The translations under genes were made by a program, and so were the position numbers. From the NCBI GenBank assembly GCA_964545205.1, contig CAZJFH010000042.1, forward strand, positions 1 to 42,090: DNA of 42,090 bases, written 5' to 3'. The notes under the pieces are model-generated. The model had not been told where the DNA came from and made no database searches. It saw only the letters and a program-made list of their open reading frames with translations. This stretch comes from CAZJFH01 sp964545205. Its GTDB lineage: Bacteria > Pseudomonadota > Alphaproteobacteria > Rhodospirillales > Magnetospirillaceae. Positions 16,499 to 25,554 of this stretch are shown piece by piece (position 1 is the first letter of the stretch; the number at the start of each line of letters is the position of its first letter).

Positions 16499-18465
16499 GC
16501 TTGGTTCTTTCCCCCGGCGCGGCCTGGCGCCGGCGCACCGCCGAAGGCTGGCGCAGCTGGCTGCCGCTGTTCCTGATGGGCGCGGCGGCGGCGGTGCCGA
16601 TTCTGGTCTTCGCCGCGGTGATGTTCGGGCTGTACGGCAACCAGATCGAGCGCGCGCTGAACGCGATGATGCGGCGCACCGCCCACTCGGCCATGGTCGC
16701 CGTCGACGCCCATCTCGGCGAGGAGATCGCGGCCCTGCAGGCGCTGGCCGCCACCAGCACGGGTGACGGCTTCGACGAGCAGGCGGCACGGCTGATCCGC
16801 ATGCGGCCGCTGTGGCTGGCGGTGGTCCGCGCCGGGCTCGACGGCAGCGTCGCCAAGATCCGCGGGCCGCGGCCGCTGCCCCAGCTCGAGGTCGACCAGG
16901 CGCTGCTGGCCCGGGTCGCCGCGACCGGCGAACCGGCGATCGGCGGCGTGCGTCCGGCCGACTCGGCGCTCGAAGAGCCGCATGTGCCGATCTATGTGCC
17001 CGTCACCGCGGACGGGCGGGTCCGCGGCGTCGTCGGCGCCGCCGTCAGCGCCCGCGCCTTCACCCGGCTGCTGATGCAGCAGCAGCCGCCGGCCGGGTGG
17101 ATCGTCGCCGCGCTCGACGCCGGCGGCACCATCGCCGGGCGCAGCCGCGGCCACGACCACGAGGTGATCGGCACGCCGGCGACGCCGTCGCTGACCGCCG
17201 GCCTGGCCAGCGGCGAGAACGATCTGTTCTTTTCGACCACCAAGGACGGCGAACGCGCCTACACCGCGGTCACCCGCTCGGCCCGCACCGGCTGGACGGT
17301 GGCGGTCGGCGCTCCGGCCGCCGTCGTCGAGCAGCCGTTGCGGCGCACCATGATGCTGGTCGCCGGCGGCGGCGTCATCGCCTTCCTGCTGGCGGCATGG
17401 GCCGGCATCGGCATCGCGCGCGGCGCGGCGCGGCGCCGCAATGCCGAAAAGCGGCTGGCGGCGATCGAGGCGCAGCAGACGGCCGAGCGCCGGCTGACCG
17501 ACATCGCCGCCAACTTCCCCGGCGTCATCTACCGCCGCGTGCTGCATCGCGACGGCACGGTGTCCTATCCGTACCTCAGCCCCAGCACGAACGCCTTTCC
17601 CCAGATCAAGCGCAGCGACCATGTGCGCCGGAAGCCGCCCGAGCAGGGCGCCCTGGCCTTCGTTCCCGAGGACCGCGCCGGCTGGATGGAGGCGATGGCG
17701 CGCTCGGCCGCCGATCTGAGCTCGTTCCATTACGAGGGCCGCGCCAACACCGAGGACGGCAGCCTGTGCTGGGTGCGCTCGGTGGCCCTGCCGCGCCGCG
17801 AGGCCGACGGCTCCGTGGTCTGGGACGGCGTGGTGCTGGACATCACCGACCTCAAGGAGGCCGAGGCCGGACTGGAGGCGTCGCTGTCCGAGAAGGAGGG
17901 CCTGCTGCGCGAAATCCATCACCGGGTGCGCAACAACCTCCAGGTGGTCTCGAGCCTGATCCAGATCGAATCCTTCCAGATGCGCGACGCCGACGACCGC
18001 CACCGGCTGGCCGAGGTCAGCCGCCGCATCGGCGCGCTGGGCCACCTGCACGAGCTCCTGTACCAGTCCACCGACTTCCACCGGGTGGACTGCGGCGAGC
18101 ACCTGCGCCGGCTGTGCCAGAGCATCGAAAGCGGCGACGGCCGCGCCGCGGCCATCGCCGTCGAGTCCGGGGCGCTCCGCTGCGATCTCGACACCGCCAT
18201 CCCGTTGGGGCTGATCGCCCACGAGCTGGTGTCGTTCGAACTCGCCCACTCCGAGCGGCTCGTGGTGCGGCTGGCCCGCGCCGACGACGGCGCGGTGGAG
18301 CTCAGCATCGACTGCGGCTGCGGCGGCGAGAAACTGCAGGCCGCCAACGGCCTCGGCAGCCGCATCCTGCAGGCGCTGGCGGCGCAGATCGACGCCACCT
18401 TGTCGACGCCGGGCGGCCGCGTCTGCGCGCTGCTGCGCATCGCCGGCGCCCGCTTCGACGGCTAG
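16483..18465 (+). CDS. Membrane sensor histidine kinase (HWE/HisKA_2 type) with degenerate ATP-binding N box
   Basis: About 660 residues: a transmembrane helix near 25-48, an extracytoplasmic Cache-like sensor (about 50-285), a second helix (289-312), a PAS domain (about 340-465), and a HisKA_2 dimerisation domain with EIHHRVRNNLQ and candidate phosphoacceptor H479. The catalytic domain is odd: the N box, normally like NELVTNALKHA, reads HELVSFELAHS (580-590), so both asparagines are replaced; the G1 box D-C-G-C-G is kept. Such a protein may bind ATP poorly or act as a pseudokinase. The GTG at 16483 is a tentative start overlapping the regulator by 16 bases; no strong ribosome site is visible. 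Phosphotransfer to the adjacent receiver is inferred. Confidence 0.82.
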   Translation: MPDVLSLVLSPGAAWRRRTAEGWRSWLPLFLMGAAAAVPILVFAAVMFGLYGNQIERALNAMMRRTAHSAMVAVDAHLGEEIAALQALAATSTGDGFDEQAARLIRMRPLWLAVVRAGLDGSVAKIRGPRPLPQLEVDQALLARVAATGEPAIGGVRPADSALEEPHVPIYVPVTADGRVRGVVGAAVSARAFTRLLMQQQPPAGWIVAALDAGGTIAGRSRGHDHEVIGTPATPSLTAGLASGENDLFFSTTKDGERAYTAVTRSARTGWTVAVGAPAAVVEQPLRRTMMLVAGGGVIAFLLAAWAGIGIARGAARRRNAEKRLAAIEAQQTAERRLTDIAANFPGVIYRRVLHRDGTVSYPYLSPSTNAFPQIKRSDHVRRKPPEQGALAFVPEDRAGWMEAMARSAADLSSFHYEGRANTEDGSLCWVRSVALPRREADGSVVWDGVVLDITDLKEAEAGLEASLSEKEGLLREIHHRVRNNLQVVSSLIQIESFQMRDADDRHRLAEVSRRIGALGHLHELLYQSTDFHRVDCGEHLRRLCQSIESGDGRAAAIAVESGALRCDLDTAIPLGLIAHELVSFELAHSERLVVRLARADDGAVELSIDCGCGGEKLQAANGLGSRILQALAAQIDATLSTPGGRVCALLRIAGARFDG

Positions 18466-18523
18466 ACAGCGCCCCCCTCGGCCCCACATCATCGGCACGA
18501 CGCCACAACGAACGGTGCCGCCG

Positions 18524-18799
18524 ATGGACAACCCCGTGATCGACAACGCCGCCCGCAGCCGTTTCGAGCTGGAGGAGAGCGGCCAGGTCTGCTTCGCCGA
18601 TTACCGGCTCCAGGGCGACACCCTGGTGATCCCCCACGTCGAGGCGCCGCCATCGCTGCGCGGCACCGGCGCCGCCGGGCGGCTGATGGCCGGCGTCATG
18701 GCGCTGGTGCGCGAGCGCGATCTGAAGGTCAGGCCGACCTGCAGCTACGCCTCGCTGTGGCTTCGCCGCCACCGCGAGCACCACGACCTGCTGGCCTGA
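18524..18799 (+). CDS. GNAT-like N-acetyltransferase (YjdJ type)
   Basis: A 91-residue protein of the small YjdJ/GNAT family. It has the family order: RFELEESGQVCFADYRL, then VIPHVEAPPSLRGTGAAG with the acetyl-CoA loop RGTGAAGRL, then a helix and VRPTCSYASLWLRRH. Eukaryotic and bacterial members (NATD1-like) are tiny acetyltransferase folds of unknown substrate. The ATG at 18524 was preferred over the GTG three codons earlier. Confidence 0.85.
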   Translation: MDNPVIDNAARSRFELEESGQVCFADYRLQGDTLVIPHVEAPPSLRGTGAAGRLMAGVMALVRERDLKVRPTCSYASLWLRRHREHHDLLA

Positions 18800-18870
18800 T
18801 CCGAATCCTGTTGCTTTTGCCGCCGGCACGCCTTACATCCGCGCCGCTCTCGACATCATTGGCGTGTTCG

Positions 18871-20226
18871 ATGGATCACGACGTTTTCGACCTCGCGCCC
18901 GCGGCCGCGCCGCTTCCGGCCGAAGAGGACAGCGCGGCGCTCGCCTTCGCCGAGGCGATGGCGGCCGGCCACGCGATGCGCGATGCCGGCCTGCCGCTGG
19001 CGGCGCTCGACCGCTACCAGGCCGCCGCGCGGCTGCGCCCGAACGAGGCCGAGGCGCACGCCGCCCGCGGCGAGACGCTGCTCGAACTCGACCGCCCGGC
19101 CGAGGCCGCCACCGCCTTCGAGCACGCCCGCGCGCTCGACATCGGCTGCGCCGCCTGGACCCACGCCCATGCCGAGGCGCTGTCGCGTTGCGGCCGGCTC
19201 GACGACGCCGCGGCGGCGCTGAACGCGCTGCTGGCGCTGCGTCCGGGCCACGCCGGCACGCTGACGCGGCTCGGGGCGGTGCAGGAGGCGCGGGGCGACG
19301 GCGAGGCGGCGCTGGATTCCTACCGCGAGGCGGGCCATGCCGGCGATGCCGACGCCATGCTCGCCGCCGGCCGCCTGTTGCTGGCCCGCGACGAGGCCGC
19401 CGACGCCATCTGGTGGCTGCAGCGCCGCCGGCGCGCGGTCGGCGACGACGGCGAGGGGCTGGTGGCGCTGGCACGCGCCCACCTCGCCATCGAACGCCGC
19501 GACGAGGCGACCGCCCTGCTGCGCCGCTGCCTGGCGGCCGACCCCGAGGACGGCTGCGGCGCCGCCGCGCTGCTGGCCGACATCGCCGCCGGGCCGGGCC
19601 GCGCCCTGCCCGCCGCCTTCGTCCGCGGCCTGTTCGATCAATACGCCGAGCGCTTCGACAGCCATCTCGTCGAGGTGCTGGACTATCGCGGCCATCTGGT
19701 CGCCGCCGAGGCGCTGGCCGCCGCCGCGCCGGCGCCGCCGCTCGGCCGCGTGCTCGACCTCGGCTGCGGCACCGGGCTGGCCGGCGGCCTGCTGCGGCCG
19801 CTGGCGGCCTACCTGGAAGGCGTCGACCTGTCGCCGCGCATGGCCGACAAGGCCCGCGCCCGCGGCGTCTACGACGCGGTCCGGGTCGGCGACATGGTCG
19901 CGGCGCTGGCCGCCTCGCCGGCGAGCTGGCACGCCGCCGTCGCCGCCGACGCGGTCGCCTATCTCGGCGACCTGGCGCCGCTGTTCGCCGCCGCCGCCGT
20001 GGCCCTGAAGCCGGGCGGACTGTTCGTCGCCACCGCCGAGCAAGCCGACGGCGACGCCGAGGTGGCGCTGAAACCGACCCGCCGCTTCGGCCATTCCGAA
20101 TCGCACATCCGCGCCGCCGCCGCGGCGGCCGGGCTGGCGGTGGTCGAGCTGCGGCCGGTCAGCGCCCGCCGCGAGCGCCGCGAGCCGGTGGCCGGCTGGC
20201 TGTTCGTGCTGCGCGCCGACGGCTGA
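18871..20226 (+). CDS. TPR-containing SAM-dependent methyltransferase
   Basis: A 451-residue cytoplasmic protein. Residues about 20-255 are tetratricopeptide repeats (AALDRYQAAARLRPNEAEAH and later copies). A linker RGLFDQYAERFDSHL precedes a class I methyltransferase with motif I VLDLGCGTGLAGGLL near 292-306 and the acidic residue of motif II in LEGVDLSPRM. TPR-methyltransferases of this build are frequent in alphaproteobacteria; their targets are unknown. The ATG at 18871 begins right before the first repeat. Stands alone on the plus strand between the GNAT and LOG genes. Confidence 0.86.
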   Translation: MDHDVFDLAPAAAPLPAEEDSAALAFAEAMAAGHAMRDAGLPLAALDRYQAAARLRPNEAEAHAARGETLLELDRPAEAATAFEHARALDIGCAAWTHAHAEALSRCGRLDDAAAALNALLALRPGHAGTLTRLGAVQEARGDGEAALDSYREAGHAGDADAMLAAGRLLLARDEAADAIWWLQRRRRAVGDDGEGLVALARAHLAIERRDEATALLRRCLAADPEDGCGAAALLADIAAGPGRALPAAFVRGLFDQYAERFDSHLVEVLDYRGHLVAAEALAAAAPAPPLGRVLDLGCGTGLAGGLLRPLAAYLEGVDLSPRMADKARARGVYDAVRVGDMVAALAASPASWHAAVAADAVAYLGDLAPLFAAAAVALKPGGLFVATAEQADGDAEVALKPTRRFGHSESHIRAAAAAAGLAVVELRPVSARRERREPVAGWLFVLRADG

Positions 20227-20284
20227 CAGCGCCCGGCATCGTGACTACGTTTAGCCGGTGACATCCGCCAGACGGGAACGAACG

Positions 20285-21127
20285 ATGCCGAACACGCCCT
20301 ACACGCCGTCGCGCAGCTATCTGCTGGCCTTCGAGGACGAGGAGTTCCTGCGCGGCGATTCGATGCGCGGCGTGCGGTTCCTGCTGGAATACCAGAAATC
20401 CGAGGAGCATCTGCGCGCCTGGGGCGTGCGCTCGACCATCGTCGTGTTCGGCAGCGCCCGCGTGCCCTCGCCCGAGCAGGCCGAGGCCGCGCTGGCCGCC
20501 GCCCGCAGCCCCGGGGAGAAGGCCGAGGCCGAGCGCTACGCCATGCGCCTGAGATGGTACGAGGAGGCCCGGACCTTCGGCCGCATCGTCTCGGAGCGCG
20601 GCGGCGCCATGGAACCGGACGAGAACGGGATGCGCGACAACGTGATCTGCTCGGGCGGCGGGCCGGGCATCATGGAGGCGGCCAACCGCGGCGCCCACGA
20701 GGCCGGCGCGCCGAGCATCGGCATCAACATCCTGCTGCCGCACGAGCAGGAGCCGAATCGCTACAGCACGCCCGACCTGACCTTCGACTTCCACTACTTC
20801 CACATGCGCAAGTTCCACCTGGCGAAGCGCGCCAACGGCCTGGCGATCTTCCCCGGCGGCTTCGGCACCCTCGACGAGTGCTTCGAGATCCTCAACCTGC
20901 GCATCACCAACAAGGCGTCGCCGCTGCCGATCGTGCTGATCGACCGCGACTACTGGAGCCAGATCGTCAATTTCGACGCCCTGGTCGCCCACGGCATGGT
21001 CAGCGCCGACGAGCTCACCCACTTCGAGATCGTCGACACCGCCGAGGAAGCCTGGGCGGCGATGCTGCGCCGCGGCCTGCGCCGACGCCAGCCGCCGCTG
21101 GCCAACGGCACGAAGTCGCCGACCTGA
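20285..21127 (+). CDS. LOG family (TIGR00730-type) Rossmann-fold protein
   Basis: A 280-residue protein of the LOG/YgdH-type family, which includes cytokinin riboside 5'-monophosphate phosphoribohydrolases and nucleotide 5'-monophosphate nucleosidases. Signature GGGPGIMEA is at about 124-132 and PGGFGTLDE at 190-198, the catalytic PGGxGTxxE motif, intact. The longer form with an N-terminal helical extension (SYLLAFEDEEFLRGDSMRGV) and an insert before the signature matches the nucleosidase-like subgroup. The ATG at 20285 gives the family N-terminus. Confidence 0.9.
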   Translation: MPNTPYTPSRSYLLAFEDEEFLRGDSMRGVRFLLEYQKSEEHLRAWGVRSTIVVFGSARVPSPEQAEAALAAARSPGEKAEAERYAMRLRWYEEARTFGRIVSERGGAMEPDENGMRDNVICSGGGPGIMEAANRGAHEAGAPSIGINILLPHEQEPNRYSTPDLTFDFHYFHMRKFHLAKRANGLAIFPGGFGTLDECFEILNLRITNKASPLPIVLIDRDYWSQIVNFDALVAHGMVSADELTHFEIVDTAEEAWAAMLRRGLRRRQPPLANGTKSPT

Positions 21128-21331
21128 ATAGCGGGTATCCCGCCGGCCGGTTGGCGATTTTCCGGATTGTAGGTTGCTTATGGCAGCCGCAGCCCCCATC
21201 TTGTTGGCGTCGAATTGTTGGGTTATCCGACGGCGCGGCCCCGTTCGGGTGCCCACAAGGACTTCCCCCTCAGCGATTTGATGCCTCTTGCGATGTTCGC
21301 ACGGGGCGACGCCAGGCTTTGGAGGATATGC
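21128..21331 (+). promoter_or_regulatory. Long leader region upstream of csp
   Basis: A 204-base gap before the cold-shock gene, less GC-rich at its start (ATTTTCCGGATTGTAGG). Cold-shock mRNAs usually carry long structured leaders, so part of this stretch is probably 5' untranslated RNA. No specific promoter could be fixed. Confidence 0.35.
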
Positions 21332-21538
21332 ATGTCCACTGGCACTGTGAAATGGTTCAACCCGACCAAGGGTTACGGCTTCATCCAGCCCGACGACGGC
21401 ACCCAGGACGTGTTCGTTCACATCTCGGCGGTCGAGCGCGCGGGCCTCGACAATCTGCGCGAAGGCCAGAAGCTCTCCTACGAGCTCGAGCGCGGCCGCA
21501 CCGGCAAAATGGCGGCGGTGAATCTGCGCGCTGAGTAG
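21332..21538 (+). CDS. Cold-shock protein, CspA family
   Basis: A 68-residue single cold-shock domain. RNP1 is KGYGFI and RNP2 DVFVHI; TGTVKWFNPTKGYGFI is the standard family N-terminus. Members bind single-stranded RNA or DNA as RNA chaperones. GGAGG lies seven bases before the ATG at 21332. The next gene is infA, another OB-fold RNA-binding protein, with a terminator-like hairpin between. Confidence 0.96.
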   Translation: MSTGTVKWFNPTKGYGFIQPDDGTQDVFVHISAVERAGLDNLREGQKLSYELERGRTGKMAAVNLRAE

Positions 21539-21546
21539 GCACCGTC

Positions 21547-21565
21547 GGGGCGGCTCTGCCGCCCC
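21547..21565 (+). terminator. Terminator hairpin after csp
   Basis: GGGGCGGC (21547-21554), loop TCT, GCCGCCCC (21558-21565), followed by TTCGT: a strong stem nine bases after the csp stop. The T run is short. Confidence 0.65.
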
Positions 21566-21593
21566 TTCGTCTGCAACGGCAAAGGAGTTGGCG

Positions 21594-21866
21594 TTGGCCA
21601 AGGAAGATCTGATCGAATTCGAAGGCGTGGTGAGCGAAGTGCTCCCCGATTCCCGTTTCCGCGTCAAGCTCGACAGCGGGCACGAGATCATGACCTACAC
21701 GTCGGGCAAGATGAAGAAGTTCCGCATCCGCATCCTGACCGGCGATCGCGTCACCGTCGAGATGACGCCCTACGATCTGACCAAGGGTCGGATCAATTTC
21801 CGTCACAAGGATTCCGGTTCCGGCCCCACCGGCGCCGGCCGCCGTCCGCCGCCGCGCCGCCGCTGA
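21594..21866 (+). CDS. infA: Translation initiation factor IF-1
   Basis: A 90-residue IF-1. The OB fold matches the family throughout (AKEDLIEFEGVVSEVLPDS, MKKFRIRILTGDRVTVEM, DLTKGRINFRHK). IF-1 occupies the ribosomal A site during initiation. The start is a TTG at 21594, because AAAGGAG is placed seven bases before it and the protein then begins MAKEDLIEFEG; another TTG two codons earlier is less well placed. The fold normally ends near residue 72; here an extra glycine-, proline- and arginine-rich tail of about 18 residues follows. Confidence 0.95.
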   Translation: MAKEDLIEFEGVVSEVLPDSRFRVKLDSGHEIMTYTSGKMKKFRIRILTGDRVTVEMTPYDLTKGRINFRHKDSGSGPTGAGRRPPPRRR

Positions 21867-21876
21867 CGTCGCAGGG

Positions 21877-21898
21877 ACGCGCGTCTCCAGACGCGCGT
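21877..21898. repeat. Perfect palindrome after infA
   Basis: ACGCGCGTCT, CC, AGACGCGCGT: a ten-base-pair stem with a two-base centre, 10 bases beyond the infA stop. It could terminate infA or be a dispersed palindrome; its core GTCTCCAGAC is the reverse complement of the core of the one at 21923. Confidence 0.6.
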
Positions 21899-21922
21899 GC
21901 GGCGGGCCGCTCAGTTGTGGAT

Positions 21923-21940
21923 GCGGGTCTGGAGACCCGC
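21923..21940. repeat. Second perfect palindrome before the ABC exporter
   Basis: GCGGGTCT, GG, AGACCCGC: an eight-base-pair stem with a two-base centre. The core GTCTGGAGAC is the reverse complement of the first palindrome's core, so the two copies face each other across 24 bases. Confidence 0.55.
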
Positions 21941-21958
21941 GCTCCTCCGCCTCAGGGC

Positions 21959-23776
<1,818 letters not shown>

Positions 23777-23780
23777 CGGC

Positions 23781-24158
23781 TCAGAGCCCCTCTTCCTCGA
23801 ACACCTGGCGGGCGATGCGGAAGCTGTCGATCGCCGCCGGCACGCCGCAATAGATCGCGGTCTGCAGGAAGACCTCCATGATCTCGTCCTTGCTCAGGCC
23901 GTTGTTCAGCGCGCCGCGGACATGGGTCTTGATCTCGTGCGGTCGGTTGAGCGCCGTCAGCATCGCCAGGTTGATCATCGAGCGCGCCTTGCGGTCGAGC
24001 CCCGGCCGCCCCCACACCTCGCCCCAGCAGTACTGGGTCACCAGTTCCTGGATCGGGCGGCTGAAGTCGTCCATCTCGGCCAGCGCCTTGTCGACATAGG
24101 CGGCGCCCAGCACCTCGCGGCGGTTCTTCAGGCCCTTTTCGAACAGCTTTTCGTCCAC
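23781..24158 (-). CDS. Carboxymuconolactone decarboxylase family protein (PcaC-like)
   Basis: A 125-residue CMD-family protein. The pattern GLKNRREVLGAAYVDKAL, TQYCWGEVWGRPGLDRKAR and LQTAIYCGVPAAIDSF matches 4-carboxymuconolactone decarboxylase (PcaC, protocatechuate branch of the beta-ketoadipate pathway). No AhpD-type CxxC is seen. No other protocatechuate gene is nearby, so a decarboxylase role is uncertain. The GTG at 24156-24158 is the start, with GGGAG nine bases upstream on the minus strand. Confidence 0.85.
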   Translation of the reverse strand: MDEKLFEKGLKNRREVLGAAYVDKALAEMDDFSRPIQELVTQYCWGEVWGRPGLDRKARSMINLAMLTALNRPHEIKTHVRGALNNGLSKDEIMEVFLQTAIYCGVPAAIDSFRIARQVFEEEGL

Positions 24159-24229
24159 GTCGCGTTCTCCCTGGCTGCGCCGGCCCGACCGTGGGCCGGC
24201 GGCGCCAGTGTGCCGCAACTCGGGGGGAG

Positions 24230-24703
24230 TCAGTAGCTGTAGATGTAGTCGCCGCCGGACGCGTCCTTGTGGCACTGGATGCAGCTGTCGACCTTGCCGG
24301 CCGCCTCGACGGCGCCGTCCGGGCCGTACTTGACCCAGAACCAGTCCCGGTTGGCGGGATCGTAGCCCTGCTCGCGCTGGAACATCACCGTCACGGCGGC
24401 CAGGAATTCGCGGCCGTCGGCCCAGATCTTGTCGACCGAGGCGCCCTCGCCGCCGTAGTTCCTCTTGACGATGGTCCGGGCGGTGCGCTCGCCGACCGTC
24501 ACGTCGCGCTCGAGGTATTCGAGGATGGCGCCGTGCGGCTCGGTGCCCTCGTAGGGATGGGTCCTGGTGGCGTTCTCGCCGACCAGGCGCTCGCGCTCGA
24601 GCGCCGCCCAGAGCCGCTTGGCGAAATCCTGGTCGGTCTGCGCCAGCGCCGAAGCCGAGGTGGCGGCGCTCAGCACCAGCGCGAGTGCGACGGATCTCAT
24701 CAT
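24230..24703 (-). CDS. Cytochrome P460-like c-type haem protein
   Basis: A 157-residue exported cytochrome. After a Sec signal peptide (1-21, SALAQ) comes a beta-rich domain with GYDPANRDWFWVKYGPDG and a C-terminal haem site CIQCH (C141, C144, H145). This layout matches the cytochrome P460/c'-beta family, whose members bind NO or oxidise hydroxylamine; the lysine cross-link of true P460 cannot be judged here. The stop of the cupredoxin gene is 15 bases upstream, so the two form one unit and the cupredoxin is a likely electron partner. Confidence 0.82.
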   Translation of the reverse strand: MMRSVALALVLSAATSASALAQTDQDFAKRLWAALERERLVGENATRTHPYEGTEPHGAILEYLERDVTVGERTARTIVKRNYGGEGASVDKIWADGREFLAAVTVMFQREQGYDPANRDWFWVKYGPDGAVEAAGKVDSCIQCHKDASGGDYIYSY

Positions 24704-24718
24704 CGTTCCCTCCCTCGA

Positions 24719-25087
24719 TCACCGCACCTCGACGGTGCCGACCATGCCGGCCGCCTCGTGCGGGATGCAGAAATAGCGATAGGTGCCCGGCACCTCGAAT
24801 CTGTGCCGGTAGCTGCCGCCCGGCTGGACGAAACCGGAATCGAACGGCTGGGCGCCCTCGGGCAGCGCGACATGGGCCGGGTCGCCGGCCTTGGCCGGAT
24901 CGGCGGTGACGGTGTGGGCCATCGGCGACGCGTTGCGCCATTCGACCGTCTCGCCGGCCTGGATCGTCACCGTTTGCGGGACGAAGCGGAGATCGGCGGT
25001 CATCTCGACCACCGTCTCGGCCGCGGCGGCGGGGCCGGCCAGCGCCAACGACGCGGCCAGGCTGATGGACGCCATGTTCCAACCCAT
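24719..25087 (-). CDS. Cupredoxin (plastocyanin/azurin-like blue copper protein)
   Basis: A 122-residue periplasmic type 1 copper protein. The signal peptide ends near residue 22 (AAAAE). Copper ligands are H58 in SPMAHTV and C107, H110, M115 in CIPHEAAGM. GGAGGACAGG precedes the ATG at 25085-25087, supporting this start over the longer open frame. It would carry single electrons in the periplasm; the P460-like cytochrome directly downstream is the obvious partner. Confidence 0.92.
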   Translation of the reverse strand: MGWNMASISLAASLALAGPAAAAETVVEMTADLRFVPQTVTIQAGETVEWRNASPMAHTVTADPAKAGDPAHVALPEGAQPFDSGFVQPGGSYRHRFEVPGTYRYFCIPHEAAGMVGTVEVR

Positions 25088-25199
25088 CCTGTCCTCCGAT
25101 GAAATGTGCCTCTGCGTCGCAACACGGACGCGGCGGCGCTGTTCGCTCAAATCCGCGTGATCGGGCCTAGCGCATCGCCCCCGTCGCCCTTCGAGGAAT

Positions 25200-25239
25200 G
25201 GGACCACCAGGAGGAGTTCACGGGACGCGGACTGGTCCC
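25200..25239. repeat. Inverted repeat in the cupredoxin upstream gap
   Basis: GGGACCA (25200-25206) and TGGTCCC (25233-25239) are inverted with 26 bases between. The 269-base gap 25088-25356 otherwise shows no gene. The stem is too far apart for a clear terminator; an operator is possible. Confidence 0.3.
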
Positions 25240-25356
25240 AGTAGTCCCGAAGCGCCGCTCTCTACCCCCAATTCGCACGGCAGGCGCGGCACCGGCCCAC
25301 CACATCGAGCAGGGTGGACCAGTGACCGCGCCCCGGCGGCGCGGGGGAGGCAACTC

Positions 25357-25554
25357 ATGCAGGCCTGCGAAGAGATCGAGGTCTGGTGCGTCTGCGGACG
25401 CCGCGACGTCCGCGCCCGCTACCATTCCGACCCGCCCGAGGCGGTGCGGCTGCGACGCGAGAGCTGCGCCGAATGCCGGCGGCCGACCCGGACCAGCCCG
25501 GTGTTCCTGGACGGCACCGGCGCCGTGATTCACCGTGCGGTGTCGGCCAGATAG
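25357..25554 (+). CDS. Small four-cysteine protein (zinc-ribbon-like), hypothetical
   Basis: A 65-residue protein beginning MQACEEIEVWCVCGRRDVRA and containing CAEC. Two close cysteine pairs (WCVC, CAEC) about 25 residues apart suggest a rubredoxin-like or zinc-ribbon metal site. GGGGGAGG lies nine bases before the ATG, a strong ribosome site, and the codon pattern fits a real gene. Its 3' end overlaps the stop of the convergent aminotransferase by 25 bases. I do not recognise the family. Confidence 0.6.
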   Translation: MQACEEIEVWCVCGRRDVRARYHSDPPEAVRLRRESCAECRRPTRTSPVFLDGTGAVIHRAVSAR

